IMG/VR virus record: IMGVR_UViG_3300009093_000130
Coordinates: 1 to 21,862 of that record
Reading direction: 5' to 3' (one strand)
DNA from: a virus
Length of the DNA: 21,862 nt
Part shown: positions 7,562-14,132 of the stretch, one piece after another
How the letters are laid out: the number at the start of each line of letters is the position of its first letter
Numbering within the stretch: the first letter of the stretch is position 1
Notes under the pieces: generated by a model
Told to the model about the DNA's origin: nothing
The model's database searches: none
Seen by the model: only the letters and a program-made list of their open reading frames with translations
Translations under genes and position numbers: made by a program

Positions 7562-7760
7562 ACAATCCCTTTTTAAATTCAGCATAGACCCGACGGCCGT
7601 TTGCATTCGGGTTTATGCCTAATTCGGTTTCCATCAACTTCAAAATCCGCAGCATGTCGGTAAGGCTTTGATATTCGACTTCCTTATCCGCATACTTTAC
7701 TCTATAAACTCCCTGCGCAATTGCAGCTTTCAGGGTATTGTATTGTTCTACTGTATACAC
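7545..7760 (-). CDS. gpW-like head-tail joining protein
   Basis: This small protein of 71 aa has the layout of the gpW family (PF02831): YTVEQYNTLKAAIAQGVYRVKYADKEVEYQSLTDML, a helix, a beta hairpin with 'V-x-Y-x-D-x-x-V-x-Y-x-S', and a second helix (LRILKLMETELG). gpW completes the head after packaging and joins the portal to the tail. I chose GTG at 7760, which gives the family-like MYTVEQY; a TTG at 7763 is directly upstream and also possible. It overlaps the DnaA-like gene upstream by 13 bp and the portal gene downstream by 17 bp. The order TerL - gpW - portal is the lambda order apart from the DnaA-like insertion. Confidence 0.75.
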   Translation of the reverse strand: MYTVEQYNTLKAAIAQGVYRVKYADKEVEYQSLTDMLRILKLMETELGINPNANGRRVYAEFKKGLYGECN

Positions 7761-8116
7761 CAATGGAATTTTTTGCTAGGATATTCGTTTGCGGTCGTTA
7801 TGATAGTATTGATCGCCTCGCGCACATCGCGGTAGACGTCGCGCTGCCCTTCAATCTTTGAAAGGCCATTGCAAACGGCGTTTCGGGACTTGCCAAAGGC
7901 GTCAGCGATAGCGTAATCCTTCAACCCGGCATTATTGAACAGCACCGAAAAACACATAAAGCGAACCGAGGCGACGGTATAGCTTTTATCGTTCAATAAA
8001 TCCTCCTCGGATAGGTCGTAAATCGTACACGCGGCCTGCTTCACGGCCTTTACCATTTCTTTTGCCTGCGGGGTAAACAGGGCCTTTGGTCCTTTGCGTT
8101 TGGTTAGTGCTATCAT
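7748..8116 (-). CDS. DnaA domain IV-like DNA-binding protein
   Basis: This 122-aa protein resembles the DNA-binding C-terminal domain of DnaA (PF08299). The stretch VKQAACTIYDLSEEDLLN matches the first helix and the 'y-x-x-x-x-x-D-L' turn; then SVRFMCFSVLFNN aligns with the 'R-x-x-a-m-y-L' helix, and YAIADAFGKSRNAVCNGLSKIE with the helix-turn-helix and the signature 'I-x-x-x-F-G-x-R-x-H-x-T-V-x-x-a-x-x-k-I'. The signature is degenerate (GKSRNAV in place of GRDHTTV), so binding to a normal DnaA box is unlikely. There is no AAA+ ATPase domain. The start at ATG 8116 overlaps the terminase stop by ATGA; a TTG at 8122 is an alternative. Sitting between terminase and gpW, it may bind phage DNA during packaging or regulate transcription; both are inference. 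Confidence 0.62.
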   Translation of the reverse strand: MIALTKRKGPKALFTPQAKEMVKAVKQAACTIYDLSEEDLLNDKSYTVASVRFMCFSVLFNNAGLKDYAIADAFGKSRNAVCNGLSKIEGQRDVYRDVREAINTIITTANEYPSKKFHWCIQ

Positions 8117-10005
8117 TTCCAAAATGTGCTTTTCTTTTTAGTTGTCGTGGCGTCTTGTTCTTGTGGTGGCGGCGTTGGCGTGGCGGCAGGTTCTGCCGGG
8201 TATCTCTCTTGCTTCCACCGCTCCGGCGCCCAACGGTCCATACCTACGATGTACGCCGCGGCGCGGGCATATACCCGGCAGTCAAGGGGCTCGTTCCGCT
8301 TATATTTCTTCACCCACGTAATTACATCGTACCCGCGCTTGTCCTTAGACATTACTATTTCTTCGGCGGTAAGCCCTCGAAAATAGGCCGGGGATCTATC
8401 GGGGAAATGGCAGTATCCGGCAGGTATTTCGCCGGTCTCTTTGTTGATTTTTAGTTTTAGAAGTCCGTACACTTCTGACTTAATAAGCGATACGCCAGCA
8501 TTCCACACCTTTACCTTTCCTATCTTCTTACCTGCCTTTACTATGTCAACGGCCCGCGGTGTAGAGACGTACGTCTCTTGCCTGTCACGGCCCTTTAGCG
8601 GGATTACCTTACTAATCCCGTGCGCCTGCGTAAATTCGTACGCCTTTTCAGTGTTGTACCCGGTATCCAGCCCCATTAACCGGAGCGGCAAAACCTGGCT
8701 ATCTCCTTCACGGGTCCAGGTCTCAGCAAAAAGTTTGGAGAGTTCCGACCAAACACCGGGGTTTGACGTGTCACCTTCAATAACTCGATAGTCAATGGAC
8801 TGGCTACCCTTGCCCTCCATCCATCCGACGACCTCGATTTCCAGACGGTCGGCCTGAACGTCCACGCCTGCCGTGATGAATATCACCGACGCAAACGGTT
8901 TGTTTGGTTGGTATTGCTCGGCGCGGTCGTGCAGTGCCTCCCAATCCGGTTTATCCCCGGCGTTCGAGTCGTAACACTCGCCGAGTTTTGTATTTGTGAA
9001 AACTATTTTCTTAGGTATATCGTTTAGGCTTTCGTCGCGCTCCCGGACAAGCTGCGCCCAGGAGTACCATCCGTTCGGGGAATACAGCGAGTTTATGAAA
9101 TAGCCGTAGACGGTGCCGTCTTGTTCACGCTCCGGATGCCTGGCTACCCATAGTCCGGCGTTAAGCATACGGGTTTTAAATCGTTCGTCGATCTGTTTTT
9201 TACATTCAACACATTCGTAAGTGACGTGCGAGTAGATACCGGCCTCGTACCGGAGCTGGTCGATAACTAGCGGCTGGAAGAATTGGCAGAACGGGCACGG
9301 TACATGGTAAAACCGCTGTCCGGTCGTTTCAAACTCGGCGTCTATTGCGCTTATACCTTTGAGCGTGGGAGTAGAGGTAAGGAATAATTTTTTCCGCGCT
9401 CCAAAGGTGATAGTGCGGGTTTCGGCCAATCCAAGTGCAGAGCCTTCGCCGGAGACGCTAAGGGGATACCTGTCTATCTCGTCCATATAGACGTAGCGAA
9501 CCGCGGTAGAAGAAAGGCCGACCGGGCTATTTGCACCAACCATTTTAACGAAACCACCTGCGAACTCTTTGTACAGTAGCGTATTTCCCTTGTCCCGCGA
9601 CTTGCTCACTAAAACCTTATCAGCAAGCGAGGGCGTTGACTCAATCATCTTTTGAATCCGGTTCTTACTGGTGTCCTTCATCATGCTATCCGTGGGCATG
9701 ACGTACAGAAAACCGGAGGGGGCAACGTCGATAACGTACCCCAACCAGTTATTACCGCATTCAGTGAACCCAACCTGAGAAGATTTTTTAACAATCACTT
9801 TTTGAGCCGGATCATGTACAGAAAGCCGCTCCATAACTTCCCGGAGGTACGGCGTTACCGCGGTATCGAATTTGCCAGGTCGAGCCGACGTATCGGGCAA
9901 TCGCCTATAAGTATCGGCCCATTCGCGCACCGTTAAGCGCGGTTCGGGGCGAATACCGTCAAAATATCCGGCAACTACGTTAATATCTACTGTTTCAAAG
10001 ATCAA
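8113..10005 (-). CDS. Terminase large subunit, GpA family
   Basis: This 630-aa protein is the ATP-driven packaging motor and DNA-cutting enzyme (PF05876). The N-terminus RPEPRLTVREWADTYRRLP is the GpA signature. KKSSQVGFTE (about residues 73-82) is the variant Walker A with lysine at its front, as in lambda gpA (KSARVGYSK). YVYMDEIDRY (about 171-180) is Walker B. A zinc-ribbon-like pair, CPFC and CVEC, lies near residues 235-265. Acidic residues in ITAGVDVQADRLE and LRLMGLDTGYN fit the nuclease domain. The start is TTG at 10005, directly after the TAA of the small terminase gene; there is no ATG before the conserved N-terminus, so TTG is required. A proline/threonine-rich, basic tail ends the protein. 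Confidence 0.95.
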   Translation of the reverse strand: MIFETVDINVVAGYFDGIRPEPRLTVREWADTYRRLPDTSARPGKFDTAVTPYLREVMERLSVHDPAQKVIVKKSSQVGFTECGNNWLGYVIDVAPSGFLYVMPTDSMMKDTSKNRIQKMIESTPSLADKVLVSKSRDKGNTLLYKEFAGGFVKMVGANSPVGLSSTAVRYVYMDEIDRYPLSVSGEGSALGLAETRTITFGARKKLFLTSTPTLKGISAIDAEFETTGQRFYHVPCPFCQFFQPLVIDQLRYEAGIYSHVTYECVECKKQIDERFKTRMLNAGLWVARHPEREQDGTVYGYFINSLYSPNGWYSWAQLVRERDESLNDIPKKIVFTNTKLGECYDSNAGDKPDWEALHDRAEQYQPNKPFASVIFITAGVDVQADRLEIEVVGWMEGKGSQSIDYRVIEGDTSNPGVWSELSKLFAETWTREGDSQVLPLRLMGLDTGYNTEKAYEFTQAHGISKVIPLKGRDRQETYVSTPRAVDIVKAGKKIGKVKVWNAGVSLIKSEVYGLLKLKINKETGEIPAGYCHFPDRSPAYFRGLTAEEIVMSKDKRGYDVITWVKKYKRNEPLDCRVYARAAAYIVGMDRWAPERWKQERYPAEPAATPTPPPQEQDATTTKKKSTFWK

Positions 10006-10644
10006 TTACAAACTATTGCTATTCAGATTGCCGAACGTCGCCAATGTGGCGTTTATCTCGTCCGTCAATATGTTAATACCCATCACCTCATTATCTGCCG
10101 CCATTATATCGCGTACCACGCGGGTCGGGATATTTAACAGCGCCTTCTTTAGCTCGTTGGCGACGGAGTAAAGCGCCTTGTACACCTTTTCTTTAGACAC
10201 TAGTTTCCCCTCGGCCTCTGCTAACTTCAACTTGTCCTGTTGCGCCCCAATGATCTCCCGCAGCCGGACCGCCTCAGCCACCGGCAGGGCCGTAGTGACG
10301 ACGATGGACTGCAATAGGTCCAGTGCGCCGGGGGTACTCATTGGCAAAGCCGACGCGGAGCTTACGGGCTCCGGCGCAGGTGTCGGATTTTTCGGCTTTG
10401 TCGAGGGTGGCGGATCTATTGCGTGTGGCTTTTCGGTATAATTTACCCGGCCCTTTCCTGGCCGTACCCTCTGAGTCTCGTATTTGTATCCCCATTCGGC
10501 GGTAGCCTCTTCGGGTCTAATTTTCTTCGTACCCTGGTTATATCCGGTTGGCAGCATCCCCTCCTTAATGGCTTTCCTTATAAGCCCCTCACTTACCCCA
10601 ATCCGCCGGGCATATTCCCTAATGCTCACTCCTCCGTTGTCCAT
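10006..10644 (-). CDS. Terminase small subunit, Nu1-like
   Basis: This 212-aa protein starts with a winged helix-turn-helix, VSIREYARRIGVSEGLIRKAIKEGMLP, followed by KKIRPEEATAEW, as in lambda Nu1-type small terminases that recognise the packaging site. A proline-rich linker (about residues 70-100) separates it from a helical C-terminal half (VAEAVRLREIIGAQQDKLKLAEAE) that probably oligomerises and contacts the large subunit. I chose ATG 10644 because translation from further upstream (10713) adds a basic stretch that reads through the neighbouring gene. It overlaps the upstream small gene by 19 bp and abuts the large terminase start. In lambda-type packaging it pairs with GpA. Confidence 0.8.
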   Translation of the reverse strand: MDNGGVSIREYARRIGVSEGLIRKAIKEGMLPTGYNQGTKKIRPEEATAEWGYKYETQRVRPGKGRVNYTEKPHAIDPPPSTKPKNPTPAPEPVSSASALPMSTPGALDLLQSIVVTTALPVAEAVRLREIIGAQQDKLKLAEAEGKLVSKEKVYKALYSVANELKKALLNIPTRVVRDIMAADNEVMGINILTDEINATLATFGNLNSNSL

Positions 10645-10928
10645 CCGGGGGAGGGTTTTAATTTCTTGACGGTGATCCCGAGCGCGCGTAATTGCGCCGC
10701 GTAGTCTGTGCATTGGTCGCCGTGCGCAAACGGGTTCGGCCGATCCTCGGGAACGTGCAGCGTGTTCGTACGCTCGTCATATACGCCTATGGCAGTAATC
10801 AAACCGTTTGCCTCCTGCTCCGCAAGCCAGGCCTGCGCCGCTTCAAAGTCCCACTGGAAAATTTCCCTCACCGCGTTCAACCGTGTGTATACTGCTTTCA
10901 TCTTCGTATTGATTGCGTAATCTGTCAT
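10626..10928 (-). CDS. Small protein of unknown function, first gene of the packaging operon
   Basis: This 100-aa protein is not recognised. It begins MTDYAINTKMKAVYTRLN, continues with a helix containing FEAAQAWLAEQEANGL, a short strand (TAIGVYDERTNTLHV) and ends in a Pro/Lys/Thr-rich tail. It is acidic to neutral with no membrane segment. It is the promoter-proximal gene of the minus-strand packaging operon and overlaps the small terminase by 19 bp, so it is probably made together with it. A helper of terminase, or a small endonuclease-associated protein such as those often found next to terminases, is conceivable, but no catalytic motif (for example HNH) is visible. Confidence 0.6.
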   Translation of the reverse strand: MTDYAINTKMKAVYTRLNAVREIFQWDFEAAQAWLAEQEANGLITAIGVYDERTNTLHVPEDRPNPFAHGDQCTDYAAQLRALGITVKKLKPSPGWTTEE

Positions 10929-10979
10929 GCTGTCATAGAACTTTGCGTACTTCTCGGCGGTGCGTAACTAGCGAGTTTT

Positions 10980-11098
10980 TGCGCATGGGCGCACGCGTCT
11001 GATAATCAAGGGGGAAGGACCCGAAGGCCCCACCCCCATCACATTCCTTTTGTGGCCCTTGTTGGTGCGCACATACGCGCTTGAAAATCACACGCGTC
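10980..11098. promoter_or_regulatory. Cluster of short palindromes and a CACGCGTC direct repeat
   Basis: TGCGC-ATGG-GCGCA (10980-10993) is a perfect 5-bp hairpin. GTGCGCAC (11065-11072) is an 8-bp palindrome with a one-mismatch copy, GGGCGCAC, at 10987-10994. CACGCGTC appears at 10992-10999 and 11091-11098. The position just upstream of the packaging operon makes operator sites plausible, but no regulator is known. Confidence 0.25.
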
Positions 11099-11287
11099 AA
11101 TCACAAGTCAAAGATAAAAGCATACGACCGGAGTCTATGGGGCAAGTTTGGGTATATATCGCCGTTATACTATTCTTATACATTTAATGCACTTTCATTC
11201 GTCATATCTCTTTGCCAGTATGTGTTTTCTAAAAATACTTTCGTCCAAAAAAAAGTTCGTTGTAATATGTTTCATACTTTTATTATG

Positions 11288-11318
11288 TTGCCACAACGGA
11301 AAAATGCCCTTATATTTA
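11288..11318 (+). promoter_or_regulatory. Candidate Bacteroidota promoter of the plus-strand membrane protein gene
   Basis: A TTG (-33 box) at 11288-11290 is followed after 20 bp by TATATTTA at 11311-11318, one base from the TAnnTTTG -7 consensus. Transcription would start about 30 bp upstream of the ATG at 11353. Spacing and position fit well. Confidence 0.45.
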
Positions 11319-11352
11319 GGGACATCTGTATAAAATCACCCCCTTCCTTGCC

Positions 11353-12207
11353 ATGGATACATTTTTATCCTATGCTATTCCTCTATGTGCCGCCCTCGCT
11401 GGTTTGTCATCGTTTTTCGACGCGTGGTCAAAAATCAGCGAACGACCTGTATTCGAGGGACGCCCCTGGATTAGAACCGCATTCCTCGCCAAAACATGGT
11501 TTAAGCTCACATACTTTCTCACTTTAGCGGCATTGTCATTTTTGTTGGGTAAATGCAAATCCGACATAGCGGAAACTAAATCAAATGGCGAAATCGCGAG
11601 GAGAGAAGCCGCGCATACAAAACATGAGGACAGCATCCAAACTGAGTATAAAAAAGACATACGTTCAAATAATGATAGCAATATTCATACATTTACAAAA
11701 TCGCTCCAGGAATACCATCTCTCGTATGACAGCGGCCAAAAGCGAGTCTATAACAAAATGGATTCATTGGCACGAGAAAATCCAGGGTATTCTATTTCCG
11801 CCTATTCCCGACAAGGGTCGATTAATACCTTAACCGACTCCTTGGAGTTTCCAGGCCTTGAAGTGAATACCGGCAACTGCCCGGTCATTCTGAATTTTAA
11901 AGTTTATGTTGGCCAGATTCTTAATGGCAAATTGTTTTGTTCAGATTCCCATACGGGCCGCCATAATTACACGATGGCCCAGGGAGTTAGTTCAAGAAGT
12001 CCATTATCCTGTCACTATACCGTTCTCCCTTCAAAAGTGTATTTCCTCTATATCGGCTCATACTCAAATAGGAAGAAGTCAATTATAAATCCTATTGATG
12101 AAATCCTAGAATGGACATTGAACGATAATTCCGTCGGTCTGCCAGCCAATCCAGACTATAAAGACTCCATTGAAAATGCAATGAAAAGAGACCTACATTT
12201 GAAATAA
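11353..12207 (+). CDS. Membrane-anchored protein of unknown function (accessory gene)
   Basis: I do not recognise this 284-aa protein. Two hydrophobic segments lie near the N-terminus, about residues 4-23 (FLSYAIPLCAALAGLSS) and 48-68 (FKLTYFLTLAALSFLLG), separated by a short basic loop (RPVFEGRPWIRTAFLAK). A polar, probably coiled-coil region follows (about 70-140, with ETKSNGEIARREAAHTKHED). A strand-rich domain (about 170-250) with several cysteines, tyrosines and glycines comes next, then an acidic/basic tail. It reads opposite to its neighbours, is more AT-rich than them, and its stop directly abuts the SNF2 helicase stop. It looks like accessory cargo that could act at the host membrane, for instance in superinfection exclusion or host interaction. 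This is inference from topology and context. Confidence 0.75.
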   Translation: MDTFLSYAIPLCAALAGLSSFFDAWSKISERPVFEGRPWIRTAFLAKTWFKLTYFLTLAALSFLLGKCKSDIAETKSNGEIARREAAHTKHEDSIQTEYKKDIRSNNDSNIHTFTKSLQEYHLSYDSGQKRVYNKMDSLARENPGYSISAYSRQGSINTLTDSLEFPGLEVNTGNCPVILNFKVYVGQILNGKLFCSDSHTGRHNYTMAQGVSSRSPLSCHYTVLPSKVYFLYIGSYSNRKKSIINPIDEILEWTLNDNSVGLPANPDYKDSIENAMKRDLHLK

Positions 12208-13611
12208 TCATGCAACTTTATATTTTTGAAACAAAGGACGCAAAGCGACTAGCAACCCTTCCTGCCCTGCGTCTTTCTCACTCAGCCGTTTCATTACCAT
12301 CTCGTCTATTGTACCTCTTGCTATAAGGTGGTGTATGACCACAATCTCCGTTTGACCCTGCCGGTAGAGACGGGCGTTGGCTTGCTGATAAAGCTCCAGA
12401 GACCATGTAGGCCCGAACCATACCACGATATGCCCGCCCGCTTGCAGGTTGAGCCCGTGGCCTGCACTCGCCGGATGTAAAAGGAATAGTTTGATCTTTC
12501 CTTCATTCCAATCCTGTATATCTTTTTCGCTCTTTAGTTCCCGAGGCGCGTATTTGGCAAAGGCTGTTTTGATTCTGTCGAGGTCATGCCTGAAAGAATA
12601 AAACACCAAAACAGGCTCCCCGTCCGCTCGGTCGAGGATCTCCCCTAACTCGTCTATTTTTTCGTCGTGGACAACGTGGGCGCGCTTTTCTTCATCGTAT
12701 ACCGCTCCATTGGCATATTGCAAGAGTTTTCCCGCAAGAGTCGCCGCACTTACTGCCGTGATCTCGCCCGCGTCTGCCAGGGCTAAAACTTGCTCACGTT
12801 CGAATTTCTGGTATGCCTTTGCCGCGTCGGGGGGCAGTGCTATATCTACGGTTTGGTATTGGCAACCGGGGAGTGTTAAATAATCCTCCGTCTTCATCGA
12901 TACGCATATATCCCCGATCTTCTCGTAAATCTCCATTTCGTAAATGTCTGCCCCGAGTAGGCCTCCGGTGTCGTCCTTCTTTACGTTGTACTCATAGACG
13001 ACGTGGCCACTACGGCGGCCGGGGGTCAGATATTTGTCCCGATATGCGCCCAAGGTTTTACCCAACCGTTCGCCCTGGTCCAGTAGATACATTTGGGGCC
13101 ATATGTCGGGCAGACCATTGGGTCGGGGTGTACCCGTCAACCCAACAACACGCCGAACGAGCGGGCGCACCATGCGAAGCATTTTAAACCTTCGAGACTT
13201 CGCATTTTTATAGCTGGAAAGCTCGTCCAGCACCAGCATATCGAATTTGCCGAAACCTTGCCCGAGATAACCAACAAGCCACGCCAGATTATCCCGCCCG
13301 ATAACGTATATCTCTGCCTTTTGTCGTAGCGCCTCGATACGTTGCCGTTCGGTCCCCATTACCTTTGCTATGCGTAGGTGTTTCAGGTGATCCCATTTGC
13401 GCGCCTCGGTTGTCCAAGTGTTTTCCGCTACGCGCTTAGGTGCGACTACTAATACTTTCTCTACTTCCAACTCTTCGTAAATAAGGCGGTTTACCGCTGT
13501 CAGAGTGGCGACGGTCTTGCCAAGGCCCATTTGCATAAACAGACCCGCCGCAGGGTTTCGGATTATATGATCCTCGGCGAACCTCTGATAACTATGTGGT
13601 ACGTATAACAC
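12208..13611 (-). CDS. SNF2-family DNA helicase/translocase
   Basis: This 467-aa protein is a superfamily 2 ATPase of SNF2 type, likely a DNA translocase in phage replication or recombination. Visible motifs are SYQRFAED (Q-like, residues 7-14), MGLGKT (motif I, 28-33), VVAPKR (Ia, 55-60), VLDELSSYKN (motif II, DELS rather than DEAH, 127-136), GLTGTPRPNG (motif III, 157-166), and QQANARLYRQGQ (motif VI, 409-420). The size is the compact phage form, without extra chromatin-type domains. The start is GTG at 13611, with 20 bp overlap with the VRR-NUC gene. SNF2 plus VRR-NUC is a frequent pairing in phages whose replication is based on a family A polymerase. It is the last gene of the replication operon. 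Confidence 0.92.
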   Translation of the reverse strand: MLYVPHSYQRFAEDHIIRNPAAGLFMQMGLGKTVATLTAVNRLIYEELEVEKVLVVAPKRVAENTWTTEARKWDHLKHLRIAKVMGTERQRIEALRQKAEIYVIGRDNLAWLVGYLGQGFGKFDMLVLDELSSYKNAKSRRFKMLRMVRPLVRRVVGLTGTPRPNGLPDIWPQMYLLDQGERLGKTLGAYRDKYLTPGRRSGHVVYEYNVKKDDTGGLLGADIYEMEIYEKIGDICVSMKTEDYLTLPGCQYQTVDIALPPDAAKAYQKFEREQVLALADAGEITAVSAATLAGKLLQYANGAVYDEEKRAHVVHDEKIDELGEILDRADGEPVLVFYSFRHDLDRIKTAFAKYAPRELKSEKDIQDWNEGKIKLFLLHPASAGHGLNLQAGGHIVVWFGPTWSLELYQQANARLYRQGQTEIVVIHHLIARGTIDEMVMKRLSEKDAGQEGLLVALRPLFQKYKVA

Positions 13612-13879
13612 TCAAAAATTCGTTTAATGTTGTTTCGGAATCAATTACCAGGACTGAGAAACCAAGCCGACATAGTAGCTCGTGTACGACGCGTTGCCGG
13701 GGTGACGGCGATTTGCCAGTACTTTTCAGTTCAATGAACCAAATGCGACCACCGGGCATCAGGACCATGCGGTCGGGCAATCCAGTGAACGACGGCGAGA
13801 TTATTTTTATCGCTATGCCCCCCAATCGCTTGACTACTTCCCGCAGTTTCCGCTCGAAATATTTTTCACTTGTTTTCAT
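13592..13879 (-). CDS. VRR-NUC domain nuclease
   Basis: This 95-aa protein is a stand-alone VRR-NUC nuclease (PF08774), a member of the PD-(D/E)XK superfamily. Near the N-terminus is KYFERKLREVVKRLGG; the catalytic core is GLPDRMVLMPGG (Asp36) followed by IWFIELKSTGKSPSPRQ (Glu50, Lys52, Gln62). Such small phage enzymes cut branched or flapped DNA and usually pair with SNF2 helicases. I chose ATG 13879. A GTG at 13942 would add 21 residues encoded within the repeat cluster, with basic low-complexity content unlike the family. It overlaps the SNF2 gene by 20 bp. Confidence 0.9.
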   Translation of the reverse strand: MKTSEKYFERKLREVVKRLGGIAIKIISPSFTGLPDRMVLMPGGRIWFIELKSTGKSPSPRQRVVHELLCRLGFSVLVIDSETTLNEFLSVIRTT

Positions 13880-13897
13880 GGGTCGTTTTTTGATTTT

Positions 13898-14106
13898 GTA
13901 ACCATGTAACCACTGTAACCACTTTTTCTTACGCGGGTACACGCATTAGGCGGGTTAGGCGTGTCACATGCTCCCATTATCTGCCTAATTACCTTTTTAT
14001 TAGTTCCATAGAAAAATGGTTACAATGGTTACAAATCGTTCAAACCCTTTACTGTCTTGCGTTTGAGGCGTAACCATTTTTGGTTACAAATCGTTACAAT
14101 GGTTAC
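13898..14106. repeat. Iteron-like repeat cluster TGGTTAC/GTAACCA, candidate replication origin or regulatory site
   Basis: Eight perfect 7-bp copies occur in about 210 bp. GTAACCA is at 13898, 13906, 13915 and 14070; TGGTTAC is at 14017, 14026, 14081 and 14100; a degenerate TCGTTAC is at 14091. Neighbouring copies are 8-10 bp apart, about one helical turn. GTAACCA-TTTT-TGGTTAC (14070-14087) is a perfect inverted repeat. A perfect 15-bp direct repeat, TGGTTACAAATCGTT, is at 14026-14040 and 14081-14095; another, GTTACAATGGTTACA, is at 14019-14033 and 14093-14107. The cluster fills the only sizeable gap in the replication operon, just downstream of the primase-helicase gene. This is typical of a replicator or protein-binding array. 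Confidence 0.7.
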
Positions 14107-14132
14107 ACCTTTTTCGACCGCAAGCCGTCCGC

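Larger units (their letters stand above)
10929..11352. other. Non-coding region between divergent genes
   Basis: This stretch of 424 bp separates the minus-strand packaging genes from the plus-strand membrane protein. The left half is GC-rich with short palindromes and a G-rich/C-rich hairpin (11010-11037, GGGGG and CCCCC arms). The right half (from about 11150) is strongly AT-rich and carries a candidate promoter. A minus-strand -7-like box (TATCTTTG, plus-strand 11109-11116) lies 181 bp upstream of the packaging operon but has no -33 box at the right spacing. I see no convincing tRNA, riboswitch or terminator with a T tract. Confidence 0.5.

Noticed and set aside
11109-11116. Minus-strand TATCTTTG as a promoter for the packaging operon
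   Set aside because: The -7 box is perfect, but the nearest TTG lies 26 bp away rather than about 20, and the leader would be long; not enough to call a promoter.
11081-11527. Plus-strand frame of 148 codons overlapping the start of the membrane protein gene
   Set aside because: The second half overlaps the membrane-protein gene in another frame, and the composition is irregular (many Ser, Pro, His, Phe); the 284-aa frame is longer and has coherent membrane topology.
13880-13942. Longer N-terminus for the VRR-NUC protein from a GTG at 13942
   Set aside because: The extra 21 residues are encoded by the repeat cluster and are basic low-complexity sequence; the ATG at 13879 gives the family-like N-terminus.
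13898-14106. CRISPR array as an explanation for the short repeats
   Set aside because: Repeat units are only 7-15 bp, occur in both orientations and lack uniform spacers of 25-40 bp; no cas genes are present (the Cas4-like protein is DUF2800, a phage replication nuclease).
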